NCBI RefSeq assembly: GCF_036373705.1
Contig: NC_089855.1
Span: 49,990,318 to 50,054,317 of the forward strand
Reading direction: 5' to 3'
Length of the DNA: 64,000 nt
Source: Amia ocellicauda
Lineage: Eukaryota > Chordata > Actinopteri > Amiiformes > Amiidae
Shown piece by piece: positions 21,611-29,641 of this stretch. The notes under the pieces are model-generated. The model searched no databases and was not told the origin of the DNA. It saw nothing but the letters and a program-made list of their open reading frames with translations. The translations under genes were made by a program, and so were the position numbers. Position 1 is the first letter of the stretch. Each line of letters starts with the position of its first letter.

Positions 21611-21791
21611 AGTAGATAGTAGGGTTTTTTGGGCGCGGCCTATTTTGTTATGACGTATGCCCTAAGCTTATTAATATTCCTACGTCATAATTGGGGGGCG
21701 TGATTTTAGAGTTATTTCCTTAATTATTCCTACGTCATATCCGTCAGAAAGTGTACACCCGTAAAACCCTGAACAACAAGGCCACCCATAA
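21611..21791. repeat. Left terminal inverted repeat, copy B
   Basis: 181 bp, inverted match of 38015-38195 with about one mismatch. Three TGACGTA/TACGTCA words (21651, 21681, 21731) resemble ATF/CREB sites. A T6 run lies at 21625-21630. Confidence 0.94.
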
Positions 21792-21838
21792 AGACCCCCC
21801 CCCCCCCCCTGAAGGCAACGCCCCGAAACTCTCCACTC

Positions 21839-21846
21839 TATTTAAG
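21839..21846 (+). promoter_or_regulatory. TATA-like box of the first left-end gene (copy B)
   Basis: TATTTAAG lies 71 bases before the ATG at 21910, after a C-rich run and the TACGTCA words of the terminal repeat. This arrangement suits a Pol II promoter firing inward from the end. Confidence 0.5.
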
Positions 21847-21909
21847 ACCCCGCGCTGCTTTTAGGCAATACCTCTTTAATTCTCAGCATCCGAAACATCC
21901 TTCTTCAAC

Positions 21910-22620
21910 ATGTCTAGCGACATCAACATGAAACCCCGCAAGAAACAATCCCGGGCAAGGGTTCCTGTACTCACCAATTTGAAGATTGAACGCTCCTGGG
22001 TGTTGTTCTGGGGGGGTCGACGGGGTTACCGCTTTAAAAGGGATCCCAGCTATGTTGGAGTGGAGCTTTTTGCTTTGGGAGAGAAGGAGGGTACGTTGGA
22101 ACCTTTTGAGACGGTGATTGAATACTCTTTTGAGGACTGGTTGAAGGTGATGGCATGGAGAGACCTGGGGCTTGTGGATAAGACTCTAGAAGGCTTGCAA
22201 GAGGGTCCAAGAGAAGGCGAAACGGAGTCTCCGACTCAGAGTTTTGAAAGGTGTGAATGGGAAAGCTTGCAGAACTACGGTACAGTGGTGAAGAGTCTAT
22301 CTCTAACTACTGATCGTAAGGTTTTGTTTAGTAGTACCCTGATTACAAACCCTATTGAAGGGGTTGTGGAGGATCCAGAAAAACAGGTTACTGAAATTAT
22401 GTTTGACGCCGTGGACTGGCCGTTCTTGAAAGAGGTCATAAACTGTATAAATGATGGTTTTGACATCTTGACCAAATGTTCACAACTGGATTCTGTTAGA
22501 AGGAGAATATGCTGGATTATGGATTATATATCCCCCTTGAATGACGACGACGATGATAAAACAGACGACCTGTGGGGGGTTGGAGGGGGGTCTGACGGCT
22601 CAGGGTCTACTCTCTTCTAA
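21910..22620 (+). CDS. Left-end protein 1, 236 aa, unknown (copy B)
   Basis: This is the first gene inside the left repeat, with an ATG in good context (aacATG). The N-terminus is basic (KPRKKQSRAR, a possible nuclear signal), the middle is mixed with many Trp, and the C-terminus is acidic (NDDDDDK) then Gly/Ser-rich. I do not recognise a domain, and no LxCxE motif is present. The position next to the terminal repeat and a TATA-like box suggests an early regulatory protein, by analogy with adenovirus left-end genes; that is inference. The frame is also open in copy C. Confidence 0.6.
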   Translation: MSSDINMKPRKKQSRARVPVLTNLKIERSWVLFWGGRRGYRFKRDPSYVGVELFALGEKEGTLEPFETVIEYSFEDWLKVMAWRDLGLVDKTLEGLQEGPREGETESPTQSFERCEWESLQNYGTVVKSLSLTTDRKVLFSSTLITNPIEGVVEDPEKQVTEIMFDAVDWPFLKEVINCINDGFDILTKCSQLDSVRRRICWIMDYISPLNDDDDDKTDDLWGVGGGSDGSGSTLF

Positions 22621-22622
22621 GA

Positions 22623-22662
22623 GGGCGGTGTGTCGTGACGTAGTGAAGAGATAGGATAAAAG
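22623..22662 (+). promoter_or_regulatory. Promoter-like cluster before left-end gene 2 (copy B)
   Basis: A GC box GGGCGG (22623-22628), an ATF/CREB-like TGACGTA (22636-22642) and a TATA-like GATAAAAG (22655-22662) precede the ATG at 22699. The same cluster is in copy C. Confidence 0.5.
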
Positions 22663-22698
22663 GCGCAACAATTCATTCATGGTTTAAAATTAAAGAGA

Positions 22699-23547
22699 AT
22701 GTCTTACCCGAAAGCTGCGGACGTCGACAGGCTCTACAGGCCTCTTCAAACCCGGGATCACCCCTGGTTCTATTCCCCAGATTTTGTATACACTCCGGAA
22801 CCCTCTGACTGCGGTTACCCTCCAAGACCTCAGACCCCGGTCCCTCAGGACGAAACAACATGCGGAGCGATGGATGTCCAAATGAGTCTCGGGGATCCCC
22901 AGCCTCTGGAGCTCATGGAGGGCCTCGATTTTGCCGAACTGTCTACCGTCTGTGCGTCTCAGGAGGGGGTCAGTCCAATGGATGTAGAAACACCCCACAA
23001 ACCACCAGGCGACCCAATGAGCATCGGACGGTCTCGGGGGCGTGATGAAGACGCAGGATTTATGCCCGGGGTAGGTGTCCAAGTAAGCAGAGTGGTTAAA
23101 AGCACCCTGGTGTATATTCTGAGTGCTCTCATCGACCGAGCTCTGAAAGAAGTCTGTCGGGGGTGTGAAGTGAATCACCCCAGTCAGTTGAGACACAGTT
23201 GTTTGTTTGAACCAGACCGTTACTATTTCCTGTTCTATTTCAACGTGTTTTACAGAAGACTGAACAAACCGTGGCTGAAACCGGCACTAATCAAGGCTCT
23301 GTCTTACTCCCACATACATGTCACTGCTGGACAAGTCCAGAAAATCATAGATGAGATTTTGCTGGAGCTGAAAAAGGAGCCGTTTATAATAGAGAAACTT
23401 GGGCAGCTGCTCAATGACCTGGATGAGCCAAGTAGAAAAACCGCTGGCAAGCTAAAAGCTTATTTCTTCCGTAAAGAAGTTAAAGCTGGGGGCAGCGACG
23501 AATAATTCGACATCTACGCCACTGATTCAGACTCTGACCTGAACTAA
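22699..23547 (+). pseudogene. Left-end protein 2 region (copy B, broken about once)
   Basis: Counterpart of the intact 282-residue frame at 46313-47161, where it is described. The region is full length but broken about once in this copy. Confidence 0.6.
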
Positions 23548-23559
23548 GGGACTTTGAAC

Positions 23560-24066
23560 ATGGGGAATGTTCTGGACTGCTGCTGCAACTGGTTCTGTCA
23601 TCAACACTCTGCAGCTAACCTGAGAGCGCTATTACACCATGTGCTTGACAGAAAAGTAGCCAACGCGAGCCTTTTCTCTACAGATTTAACCATCGATGAG
23701 GATCAACTTTCAAACCTGGAAAAGTTAATGGTTGCTGTAACAAAGACCGGGGGGTACGAACACTGGGATGAAGCGCTCAAGGGGGCCAAGAATGATATTA
23801 GGCCATTTCATCAACATCTGTATGACCTTTTACTGAGCATGTTTAATACCCCTCTGTTTACTTTTAAAATAGGTCATATTGTTGTTTTATTTACATATGT
23901 AACTGAGGTGTGTGCCTACAAGATAAAGAAACAGGTATTTGTTGATATAGATCAAGTAACCAATCATCTGATTTCTTTTTGTCTGGACCGTAGAAAAAAT
24001 TGTTGTGTATGTTATACTTTTCTCAAATGTCTAAAAAGGGGTATCTGCTCTCCTGAAGTTGAATAA
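23560..24066 (+). CDS. Candidate Bcl-2/E1B-19K-like protein, 168 aa (copy B)
   Basis: Likely an apoptosis inhibitor acting at membranes. The N-terminus MGNVLDCCCNWFC fits N-myristoylation at Gly2 with palmitoylated cysteines. Residues 103-119 (KIGHIVVLFTYVTEVCA) resemble the BH1 segment of Bcl-2 proteins (WGRIVAFFEFG), followed by a helix pattern (DQVTNHLISFCL) like the next Bcl-2 helix. The length is close to that of adenovirus E1B 19K. The BH1 Trp-Gly pair is not conserved and there is no clear C-terminal anchor, so the call is tentative. The ATG at 23560 was chosen for its MG start. A poly(A) signal overlaps the stop. Confidence 0.5.
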   Translation: MGNVLDCCCNWFCHQHSAANLRALLHHVLDRKVANASLFSTDLTIDEDQLSNLEKLMVAVTKTGGYEHWDEALKGAKNDIRPFHQHLYDLLLSMFNTPLFTFKIGHIVVLFTYVTEVCAYKIKKQVFVDIDQVTNHLISFCLDRRKNCCVCYTFLKCLKRGICSPEVE

Positions 24067-24083
24067 AAAACCTTGTATAAAAA
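24062..24083 (+). promoter_or_regulatory. Poly(A) signal and TATA box between early and integrase genes (copy B)
   Basis: AATAAA (24062-24067) overlaps the stop of the preceding gene. TATAAAAA (24076-24083) lies 40 bases before the integrase ATG. Together they mark a transcription-unit boundary. Confidence 0.55.
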
Positions 24084-24122
24084 CTTTGCGCATAGTGTGG
24101 GTCTGTGTGTTTATTTGGCAGA

Positions 24123-25214
24123 ATGACTCGGCAAGCTCCCCAAATGCATGTACTATACTACAACCCAGCCAAGATTGGGGGTTTGGCGGGTAAGAAGGGT
24201 TTTCAAAGAGGACTCGCTGAGGCCGGCGTGAAGGTTAATGATGTGGTTGTTTCAGAATGGTTACGGGAACAAGACGCCTATACCTTACATAAACCTCTCA
24301 GGATTAACTTTAAAAGAAACCGTGTATATGCAACTGACATAGACTCACAATGGCAAATGGATCTAGTCGATATGTCAAATTTATCAAAACATAACAATGG
24401 TCACAAATTTATGTTGATGTGTATCGATGTGTTATCAAAATATGCCTGGGCTCGCATTCTACATAATAAAACAGGTCGGGCGGTGACAAGGGCCTTTGAG
24501 GATATATTGTCCCAGGGACGATGTCCTAAAAAACTGCAGACTGATAAAGGAAAAGAGTTTCTCAACAGAGAATTTCAGAATCTACTGAAGAGACACAAAA
24601 TACATCATTTCACCACCGGTAATGAGCTTAAGGCATCGGTGGTGGAGAGGTTTAACCGCACCATAAAGACCAAAATGTGGAGATATTTTACAGCGGTCAA
24701 CACGTTCAAGTATTTTGATAAAGTTCAGGATTTTATCGATGCTTACAACCAAGGGTATCACGCCAGTATTAAAATGAAGCCTATAGATGTTGATCAAAGT
24801 AATTCTTTTAAGGTCTATAAAAAATTATACGGCCCATTTATTAAGAAGGGGAAAACTATTTATAAGTTCAACATCGGTGATGTGGTTCGCGTTTCAAAGC
24901 TAAGGAGTACTTTTGCCAAAGGTTATGAACAAACATTTTCTGACGAATATTTTACAGTTACCGAACAGGTGGCTAGAGACCCCCCCGTGTACCGGTTAAA
25001 AGACTATGACGGGGAGGATATAGAAGGAACGTTTTATGAAGCTGAGTTACAAAAAATTATTGTGGGTAAAGACATTGTATACAGAGTTGAAAAGATATTA
25101 GCTGAGAAAACCCAGAACCGGAAAAAATATGTGTTGGTGAAATGGCTTGGATGGCCTGAAAAGTTCAATAGTTGGGTCCCGGAACAACAGGTTTGTGATA
25201 TTCAAGCCTTATAA
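24123..25214 (+). CDS. INT: Retrovirus-like DDE integrase with chromodomain (copy B)
   Basis: The 363-residue protein joins the element's ends to target DNA, making the 6-bp duplication. The N-terminal part has the YTLHKPLR...FKRNRVY block typical of Polinton/adintovirus integrases. The rve catalytic core shows QMDLVD (Asp80), TDKGKEF (Asp141) and VVERFNR (Glu175). The C-terminal chromodomain (about 319-357: YRVEKIL, KWLGW, SWVPE) keeps the aromatic residues used to bind methylated histone tails. The ATG at 24123 is the first in frame. The gene ends four bases before the penton ATG. Confidence 0.95.
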   Translation: MTRQAPQMHVLYYNPAKIGGLAGKKGFQRGLAEAGVKVNDVVVSEWLREQDAYTLHKPLRINFKRNRVYATDIDSQWQMDLVDMSNLSKHNNGHKFMLMCIDVLSKYAWARILHNKTGRAVTRAFEDILSQGRCPKKLQTDKGKEFLNREFQNLLKRHKIHHFTTGNELKASVVERFNRTIKTKMWRYFTAVNTFKYFDKVQDFIDAYNQGYHASIKMKPIDVDQSNSFKVYKKLYGPFIKKGKTIYKFNIGDVVRVSKLRSTFAKGYEQTFSDEYFTVTEQVARDPPVYRLKDYDGEDIEGTFYEAELQKIIVGKDIVYRVEKILAEKTQNRKKYVLVKWLGWPEKFNSWVPEQQVCDIQAL

Positions 25215-25218
25215 CAAC

Positions 25219-26016
25219 ATGCCCGCTGGTGTGATGGGGTCATTACTTTCGATACTCAAGATGGAATCAGGAGGCTTCTACGTGACTCTACCCAGTAACG
25301 CCTCTCTCGATATATACCCTAAAAATGAAATATCCAGTTACACGGTACAATTTGGAAAATCTATAGATCTAAGGGGGTCGTGGGAAGTGGGGTTGGCGGA
25401 AATACAGTATCCTTACACTTGGGCTGTTTTACAAGATAAGGATGCCACCTTCGCCATTTTTGACGATGTTAAAAAGAGTCAATGGACATTCACGATGCAA
25501 GGAGGTTATTATGACAATGTGGATACAATATTAGATGAGATGCATAAACAGTTCTCAGAAGGCACCCCCAACATCAAGCTATATTACAACCCTATTAAAA
25601 ACAGAGTGTACAAGGTGTCAAAACCTGGTATTAGCATTCAAACCAAAGGACAACTGGGGCGTATATTAGGGTTCTATTCTGACACAGAGAGCAGGTTCTC
25701 AGAAGTGGTGGCACCCTTCCCGGCTGACATCAGTGGCGGCTTTTACACTCTTTATGTGTATACGGATATCATAACACACCAGAGGGTCGGGGATAGCTAT
25801 GTCCCCCTTTTGAGAAATGTACTTATTAAAGGTAAAAGCAATGACATGGTCACAATTACTTATGACAAGCCACACTACGTACCAGTCTCAAAGACCCACT
25901 TTGACAACATCACGATCGAAGTAAAATCGGATCAGAATATCAACGTACCCTTCCGCTTCGGTAAAGTTATTGTCAAACTACATTTTCGACCCCTGAAACA
26001 GTGTGTACATTATTAA
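25219..26016 (+). CDS. mCP: Penton-like minor capsid protein (copy B)
   Basis: The 265-residue protein would be the single-jelly-roll vertex protein of the capsid. Recognisable features are ESGGFYVTLPSNAS near the N-terminus, the IDLRGSWEVGLAEIQYP block and the C-terminal FRFGKVIVKLHFRP, all recurring in adintovirus/Polinton pentons. The ATG at 25219 is the first after the integrase stop; a second Met at MESGG is possible. The core protein gene follows after one base. Confidence 0.85.
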   Translation: MPAGVMGSLLSILKMESGGFYVTLPSNASLDIYPKNEISSYTVQFGKSIDLRGSWEVGLAEIQYPYTWAVLQDKDATFAIFDDVKKSQWTFTMQGGYYDNVDTILDEMHKQFSEGTPNIKLYYNPIKNRVYKVSKPGISIQTKGQLGRILGFYSDTESRFSEVVAPFPADISGGFYTLYVYTDIITHQRVGDSYVPLLRNVLIKGKSNDMVTITYDKPHYVPVSKTHFDNITIEVKSDQNINVPFRFGKVIVKLHFRPLKQCVHY

Positions 26017-26017
26017 A

Positions 26018-26506
26018 ATGGCTACCTCGAGGGGTTATGTAGATCCTAGCGCCTATGTGGATTATTACAAGATGCAAGCCGGGAACGGCTTGCCCGGTTT
26101 TGTAGGAGCCCCCACAATGTATGGAGCCGGTCTAGGAGGACTCTTTCGTGGTCTCTTTAGAATGGCCGTACCCCTGCTTAAGAGAGGCTCTGCTATAGCC
26201 AGACCCCACTTGAAATCAGCGGCTAAAAATATTGTTAGTGACGTGTTCACCAATGTTATGAACCGGGCAGCTAGCCATGAGCAGCAGGAGGGTTCGGGTC
26301 TCATGGTAATGGCGAGGAGGGGGGGTAAAAGAAGAAACAGTATGTGTCCACCAGGGCGACGAAGATCCGTGGCTAACAAAAAACGAAGAAGCTCTCATTC
26401 TCCAACATATCGTGGAAACACTCGGAGAAGGAAGCAGCACAAGAAAAAACCTGCAAAAAGAAAGTCTCAAAGAAAGACAAATAGAGCCTCAGGATACATC
26501 TTTTAA
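26018..26506 (+). CDS. pX/pVI-like basic core and membrane-active protein (copy B)
   Basis: The 162-residue protein has a Tyr-rich start, a hydrophobic amphipathic stretch (GLGGLFRGLFRMAVPLL, about 38-54) and a strongly Arg/Lys-rich tail ending GYIF. This combination matches adenovirus pVI/pX-type proteins that bind DNA inside the virion and disturb membranes on entry. MYGA|G at 34-38 fits the adenain consensus (M/I/L)xGx|G, so the protease two genes downstream could release the amphipathic peptide. Exact homology to pX or pVI is inferred from composition and position. Confidence 0.7.
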   Translation: MATSRGYVDPSAYVDYYKMQAGNGLPGFVGAPTMYGAGLGGLFRGLFRMAVPLLKRGSAIARPHLKSAAKNIVSDVFTNVMNRAASHEQQEGSGLMVMARRGGKRRNSMCPPGRRRSVANKKRRSSHSPTYRGNTRRRKQHKKKPAKRKSQRKTNRASGYIF

Positions 26507-26508
26507 AA

Positions 26509-27816
26509 ATGTCTTTTGTCCACAGTCTATCGGAAGAATGCGTCAAATCAGAACTGGATCTGTTTACAGTTCCATACACTCAAACGAGTATAGATAAGAG
26601 CATATATGTAGAGATACCCCCTCTTTCCGCAATTTCAGATACGGCCCCTCTGGAGTTTTTTATTGCTGGCAATGGCGAGGATTATATTGATTTGAATAAC
26701 ACATTTATTTTAATGAACTGTAAAGTGACTGATGAGGATGGCGATGCAATCGAGAAGACGGCCAACGCTGGGGTCATCAATTACCCGGTGGCCACCATGT
26801 TTTCACAGGTGGATGTGACCCTGGGAGATCGGCTCATTAGTCAAAGCAGCAATACTTACCCCTATAGGGCCATGATGGAGTGTATCCTTAATTATAGTGA
26901 GGAGACCCTAAGCAAACAGTTCAGCCCCGGCCTTTTCTTCAAAGACACCCCGGAAGCTATGGACGACCAGGATCCAGAGGGACTCAATAAGGGTTTGCAA
27001 AAAAGAACGGCCTTTTCAACAGAAGGGAGGACCTTTGAGCTAATGGGACATATTCATGCAGACATATTTTTCCAAGAAAAACTCATGCTCAACGGGGTAG
27101 ACATTAAAATTAAAATGATCCGTAGTAAAAGTGCTTTTTGTCTGATGACCCCTGATACTGAAAAATATAAACTGACCATATTATCGGCCTCGCTGTTTGT
27201 GAAAAAAGTATCCGTCTCCCCGGCGGTTAAACTAGGACATGCGCAGGCTTTAATGACGGCAAACGCCAAGTACCCGATCGAAAGAGTCTATATGAAAGTC
27301 CACAGTATCCCCGCAGGGACACGGGTGATGAACCAGGAAAATCTGTTTCTAGGCCAGCTCCCAAAACAGGTTATTATAGGTCTCGTGGATAATGATGCAT
27401 TTACCGGGGTTTACAACAAGAACCCCTTTAACTTTAAACATTATAACGCGGAATTTATAGCACTGTACGTCGATGGTGTGCAGGTTCCATCCAGACCTTT
27501 TCAACCTGACTTTGAAAACGGCAACGCGGTTCGTGAATATTACAGTCTAGTACTGGCTACGGGTCGCCATCTCAAGGATCAACCTCTGCTGATCGATCGC
27601 CGGGAATACTGCAGCGGTTACACCCTGTACGGTTTCAACCTGACCCCTGACGAAGAGTGTGGACAACATTTTTCACTGATGAAGACGGGCAATATGCGTT
27701 TGGAGATGCGTTTCAAGCAGCCTCTACCACGCACTGTAAATATGGTCGTGTATGCTGTGTTTGACAACATTATTGAGGTGAATCAGAGGAGAAACGTTCT
27801 GTATGATTATTATTAA
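26509..27816 (+). CDS. MCP: Major capsid protein, hexon-like double jelly roll (copy B)
   Basis: The 435-residue protein would form the capsid faces as trimers. The N-terminal block FFIAGNGEDYIDLNNTF is the hallmark of adintovirus/Polinton hexon-like proteins. Further supporting parts are the NYPVATMFSQVDVTLGDRLIS strand pair and the C-terminal MRLEMRFKQPLPRTVNMVVYAVFDN, which end the second jelly roll. Length agrees with the family. It starts two bases after the core protein stop, in the tight late-gene block penton, core, MCP, protease. Confidence 0.92.
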   Translation: MSFVHSLSEECVKSELDLFTVPYTQTSIDKSIYVEIPPLSAISDTAPLEFFIAGNGEDYIDLNNTFILMNCKVTDEDGDAIEKTANAGVINYPVATMFSQVDVTLGDRLISQSSNTYPYRAMMECILNYSEETLSKQFSPGLFFKDTPEAMDDQDPEGLNKGLQKRTAFSTEGRTFELMGHIHADIFFQEKLMLNGVDIKIKMIRSKSAFCLMTPDTEKYKLTILSASLFVKKVSVSPAVKLGHAQALMTANAKYPIERVYMKVHSIPAGTRVMNQENLFLGQLPKQVIIGLVDNDAFTGVYNKNPFNFKHYNAEFIALYVDGVQVPSRPFQPDFENGNAVREYYSLVLATGRHLKDQPLLIDRREYCSGYTLYGFNLTPDEECGQHFSLMKTGNMRLEMRFKQPLPRTVNMVVYAVFDNIIEVNQRRNVLYDYY

Positions 27817-27817
27817 A

Positions 27818-28375
27818 ATGAACACCAGAGAGCTCAACCACATCATGAATGCCCTGGACGGCTCACGGAAAGTGTTTCAAGGAGTCTACGCCTGCGACCA
27901 GCTGCCTAAATTTAAGATCAAGAATTTACCTGCAATGTACATAATCAACACACACCCTAAAAACATGCCCGGAGAACATTGGCTGGCTATTTATCTAAGG
28001 GAGGACCGCCGTGGGGAATTTTTTGATTCCTATGGAAACCCCCCGGATTTCAGACCTTTCTCTCGGAAGATCAATAACTTTCTGCTCAACAACTGTCAAG
28101 AAACCATTTACAGCGGTCGTCAAGTACAAAGTCTTCAGACCTTCACTTGTGGTCAACACTGTGTGTTTTTCTTATATCATAGATCTAAAGGAAGGTCATA
28201 CCCCGATATTATGTCCTTGTACAGTGAGGATTTAGGCCAAAATGATAAAAAAGTGGCAGAGTTTGTCAGGGCACTGTGGACCCCCCCTTATAACACAATT
28301 ACTTACGACCCTAGCCAGCCATGTATACAGATGGGGTGTTCTTGTGAGGATTTTAAAAGATGTCATGCGTGTTAA
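27818..28375 (+). CDS. PRO: Adenain-like cysteine protease (copy B)
   Basis: The 185-residue maturation protease is of the adenovirus (C5/ULP) type. His54 in GEHWLAIYL, Asp70 in FFDSYGNPP, Gln107 and Cys115 in FTCGQHCVFFLY line up with the adenain triad and oxyanion Gln (His54, Glu71, Gln115, Cys122). The C-terminus is Cys-rich (CSCEDFKRCHAC), perhaps for zinc or a peptide cofactor. Likely substrates are the two basic proteins with adenain-type sites. It is the last plus-strand gene before the convergent poly(A) signals. Confidence 0.9.
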   Translation: MNTRELNHIMNALDGSRKVFQGVYACDQLPKFKIKNLPAMYIINTHPKNMPGEHWLAIYLREDRRGEFFDSYGNPPDFRPFSRKINNFLLNNCQETIYSGRQVQSLQTFTCGQHCVFFLYHRSKGRSYPDIMSLYSEDLGQNDKKVAEFVRALWTPPYNTITYDPSQPCIQMGCSCEDFKRCHAC

Positions 28376-28419
28376 AGTGAAAAAATAATGAAAACAGCCT
28401 TTGAATCATTAGTTTTGTT

Positions 28420-28467
28420 TTTATTCAACACAAATCTTATACAAAGCAGGGTTATGTTATAAATAAA
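28420..28467. terminator. Convergent poly(A) signals (copy B)
   Basis: AATAAA on the minus strand (28420-28425) and on the plus strand (28462-28467) separate the two converging gene blocks. Confidence 0.6.
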
Positions 28468-28553
28468 TGTACAACATTTGAAAATAAAAATAAAAAATAA
28501 AAAAATTGTTTGTCGGTTCCTTATTTACAGGGGAGACAAATAAAAACATGAGA

Positions 28554-29297
28554 TTAATAAGCTTCCCAACGATGGATAGATCCTGAGGAGGGTTGCTCAA
28601 CACGGTCAGAGTAATGAGATATCGGCGTCAGATCAGTCACCACCTCTTTACACAGACGGATTTTTTGTCGCGTTTCCTGGTTAGGGACTGTTGATTGGGG
28701 CATGTTCAGACAGGCCATCGCCTGTAGGAAAGCATTCCAGCCTACAGGTCGGCGACTATCGGGTACCTTATTAGTGCTAGTGACACTCTTCAACAAATCA
28801 AACATGTGTGAACCTTTGATCAGTTGTCCTTTAAAAACAAATTCACCCTGTTCATTCCAAGTCGTTACCCGCGGTTTCTGAACCATTTTGTGCAGAATAT
28901 ATTCTGCATGTCTTTTGCTTCTGGCCGGCATGTTTCTCAAAACATCCGTTACAACATCTCCCTCTGAACTCTCAACAGGTTCGGGCACCGCAACATCTTT
29001 ATCAACCGTACCCCCCGCATCAGTCCCAGAACCATTTTCTTGAGAGGCCATGGTTAAAGTTAAAATGTTTTGATCTTTTTCACCCTGTCTAACCAGACGG
29101 AGGTAGCGCTGTAACGTGTTGCTATACATCTGGGCTTTGGAATACTGATTTAAATCGGCCCTGGCCAGTATAGCTTTCATTTCAGAGTCCAGGTTGTTTT
29201 CGGCCGTTTGTCTAATGGGCTCTGGCCCGACAACATTTTTTCTCAGTTTCTCAAGCTGCTCCTGAGGGATCAAAAACATTTTCTGAGCATATTCCAT
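28554..29297 (-). CDS. Recurrent Polinton protein of unknown function, 247 aa (copy B)
   Basis: The N-terminus (KMFLIPQEQLEKL) and the C-terminal third (RVTTWNEQGEFVFKGQLIKG, then PVGWNAFLQAMACLN) match a pattern I recall as recurrent beside the capsid genes of Polintons and adintoviruses: a helical ILHKMVQKP-type lead, a WNxxGE(F/L)V(F/Y)xGxxIxGS hairpin and a GWxxF helix. A low-complexity Ser/Glu/Asp linker separates the halves. Function is unknown; its place in the late block suggests a virion or assembly protein. It is the last gene of the minus-strand block. Confidence 0.7.
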   Translation of the reverse strand: MEYAQKMFLIPQEQLEKLRKNVVGPEPIRQTAENNLDSEMKAILARADLNQYSKAQMYSNTLQRYLRLVRQGEKDQNILTLTMASQENGSGTDAGGTVDKDVAVPEPVESSEGDVVTDVLRNMPARSKRHAEYILHKMVQKPRVTTWNEQGEFVFKGQLIKGSHMFDLLKSVTSTNKVPDSRRPVGWNAFLQAMACLNMPQSTVPNQETRQKIRLCKEVVTDLTPISHYSDRVEQPSSGSIHRWEAY

Positions 29298-29299
29298 TA

Positions 29300-29635
29300 T
29301 TAACCCACTCTGGAAGCTAGAAGACTGGTTAGGAAAGGCACGGCTATGCTCAACAGCGGTCCTATAAAACCTCCGGTTTGATTAATCTTCTTTCTTTTTC
29401 TTTTAATAGAATACTTCTTATTAGCGATGATCTTGATAACCGCTTTTTGTTTTTTGAGTTTAGAATGTTGAGAAGGGGTTAGGGGTATATTACCGCGTAA
29501 GATGTTAAAAGCTATTTCACACAGGGTCTCGATCAAATCCGAGGGGGCCCCTGCCAGCACAGCTTTCCTATGGCGCGGGCTCCCCTCAAATAACATTTGC
29601 AAAAGCGGCAGATTTCTTTTAATCCGAACAGACAT
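29300..29635 (-). CDS. Small basic protein with hydrophobic C-terminus, pX-like, 111 aa (copy B)
   Basis: A helical N-terminal part (LLQMLFEGSPRHRKAVLAGA) is followed by LRGNIPLTPSQHSKLKKQK, a Lys/Arg cluster (KRKRKK) and a hydrophobic tail after QTGG (GFIGPLLSIAVPFLTSLL). This order recurs, as I recall, in small Polinton proteins compared with adenovirus pX. QTGG|F (86-90) fits the extended adenain site, so cleavage would free the hydrophobic tail. The ATG comes six bases after the ATPase stop. Confidence 0.7.
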   Translation of the reverse strand: MSVRIKRNLPLLQMLFEGSPRHRKAVLAGAPSDLIETLCEIAFNILRGNIPLTPSQHSKLKKQKAVIKIIANKKYSIKRKRKKINQTGGFIGPLLSIAVPFLTSLLASRVG

Positions 29636-29641
29636 TCTTAT

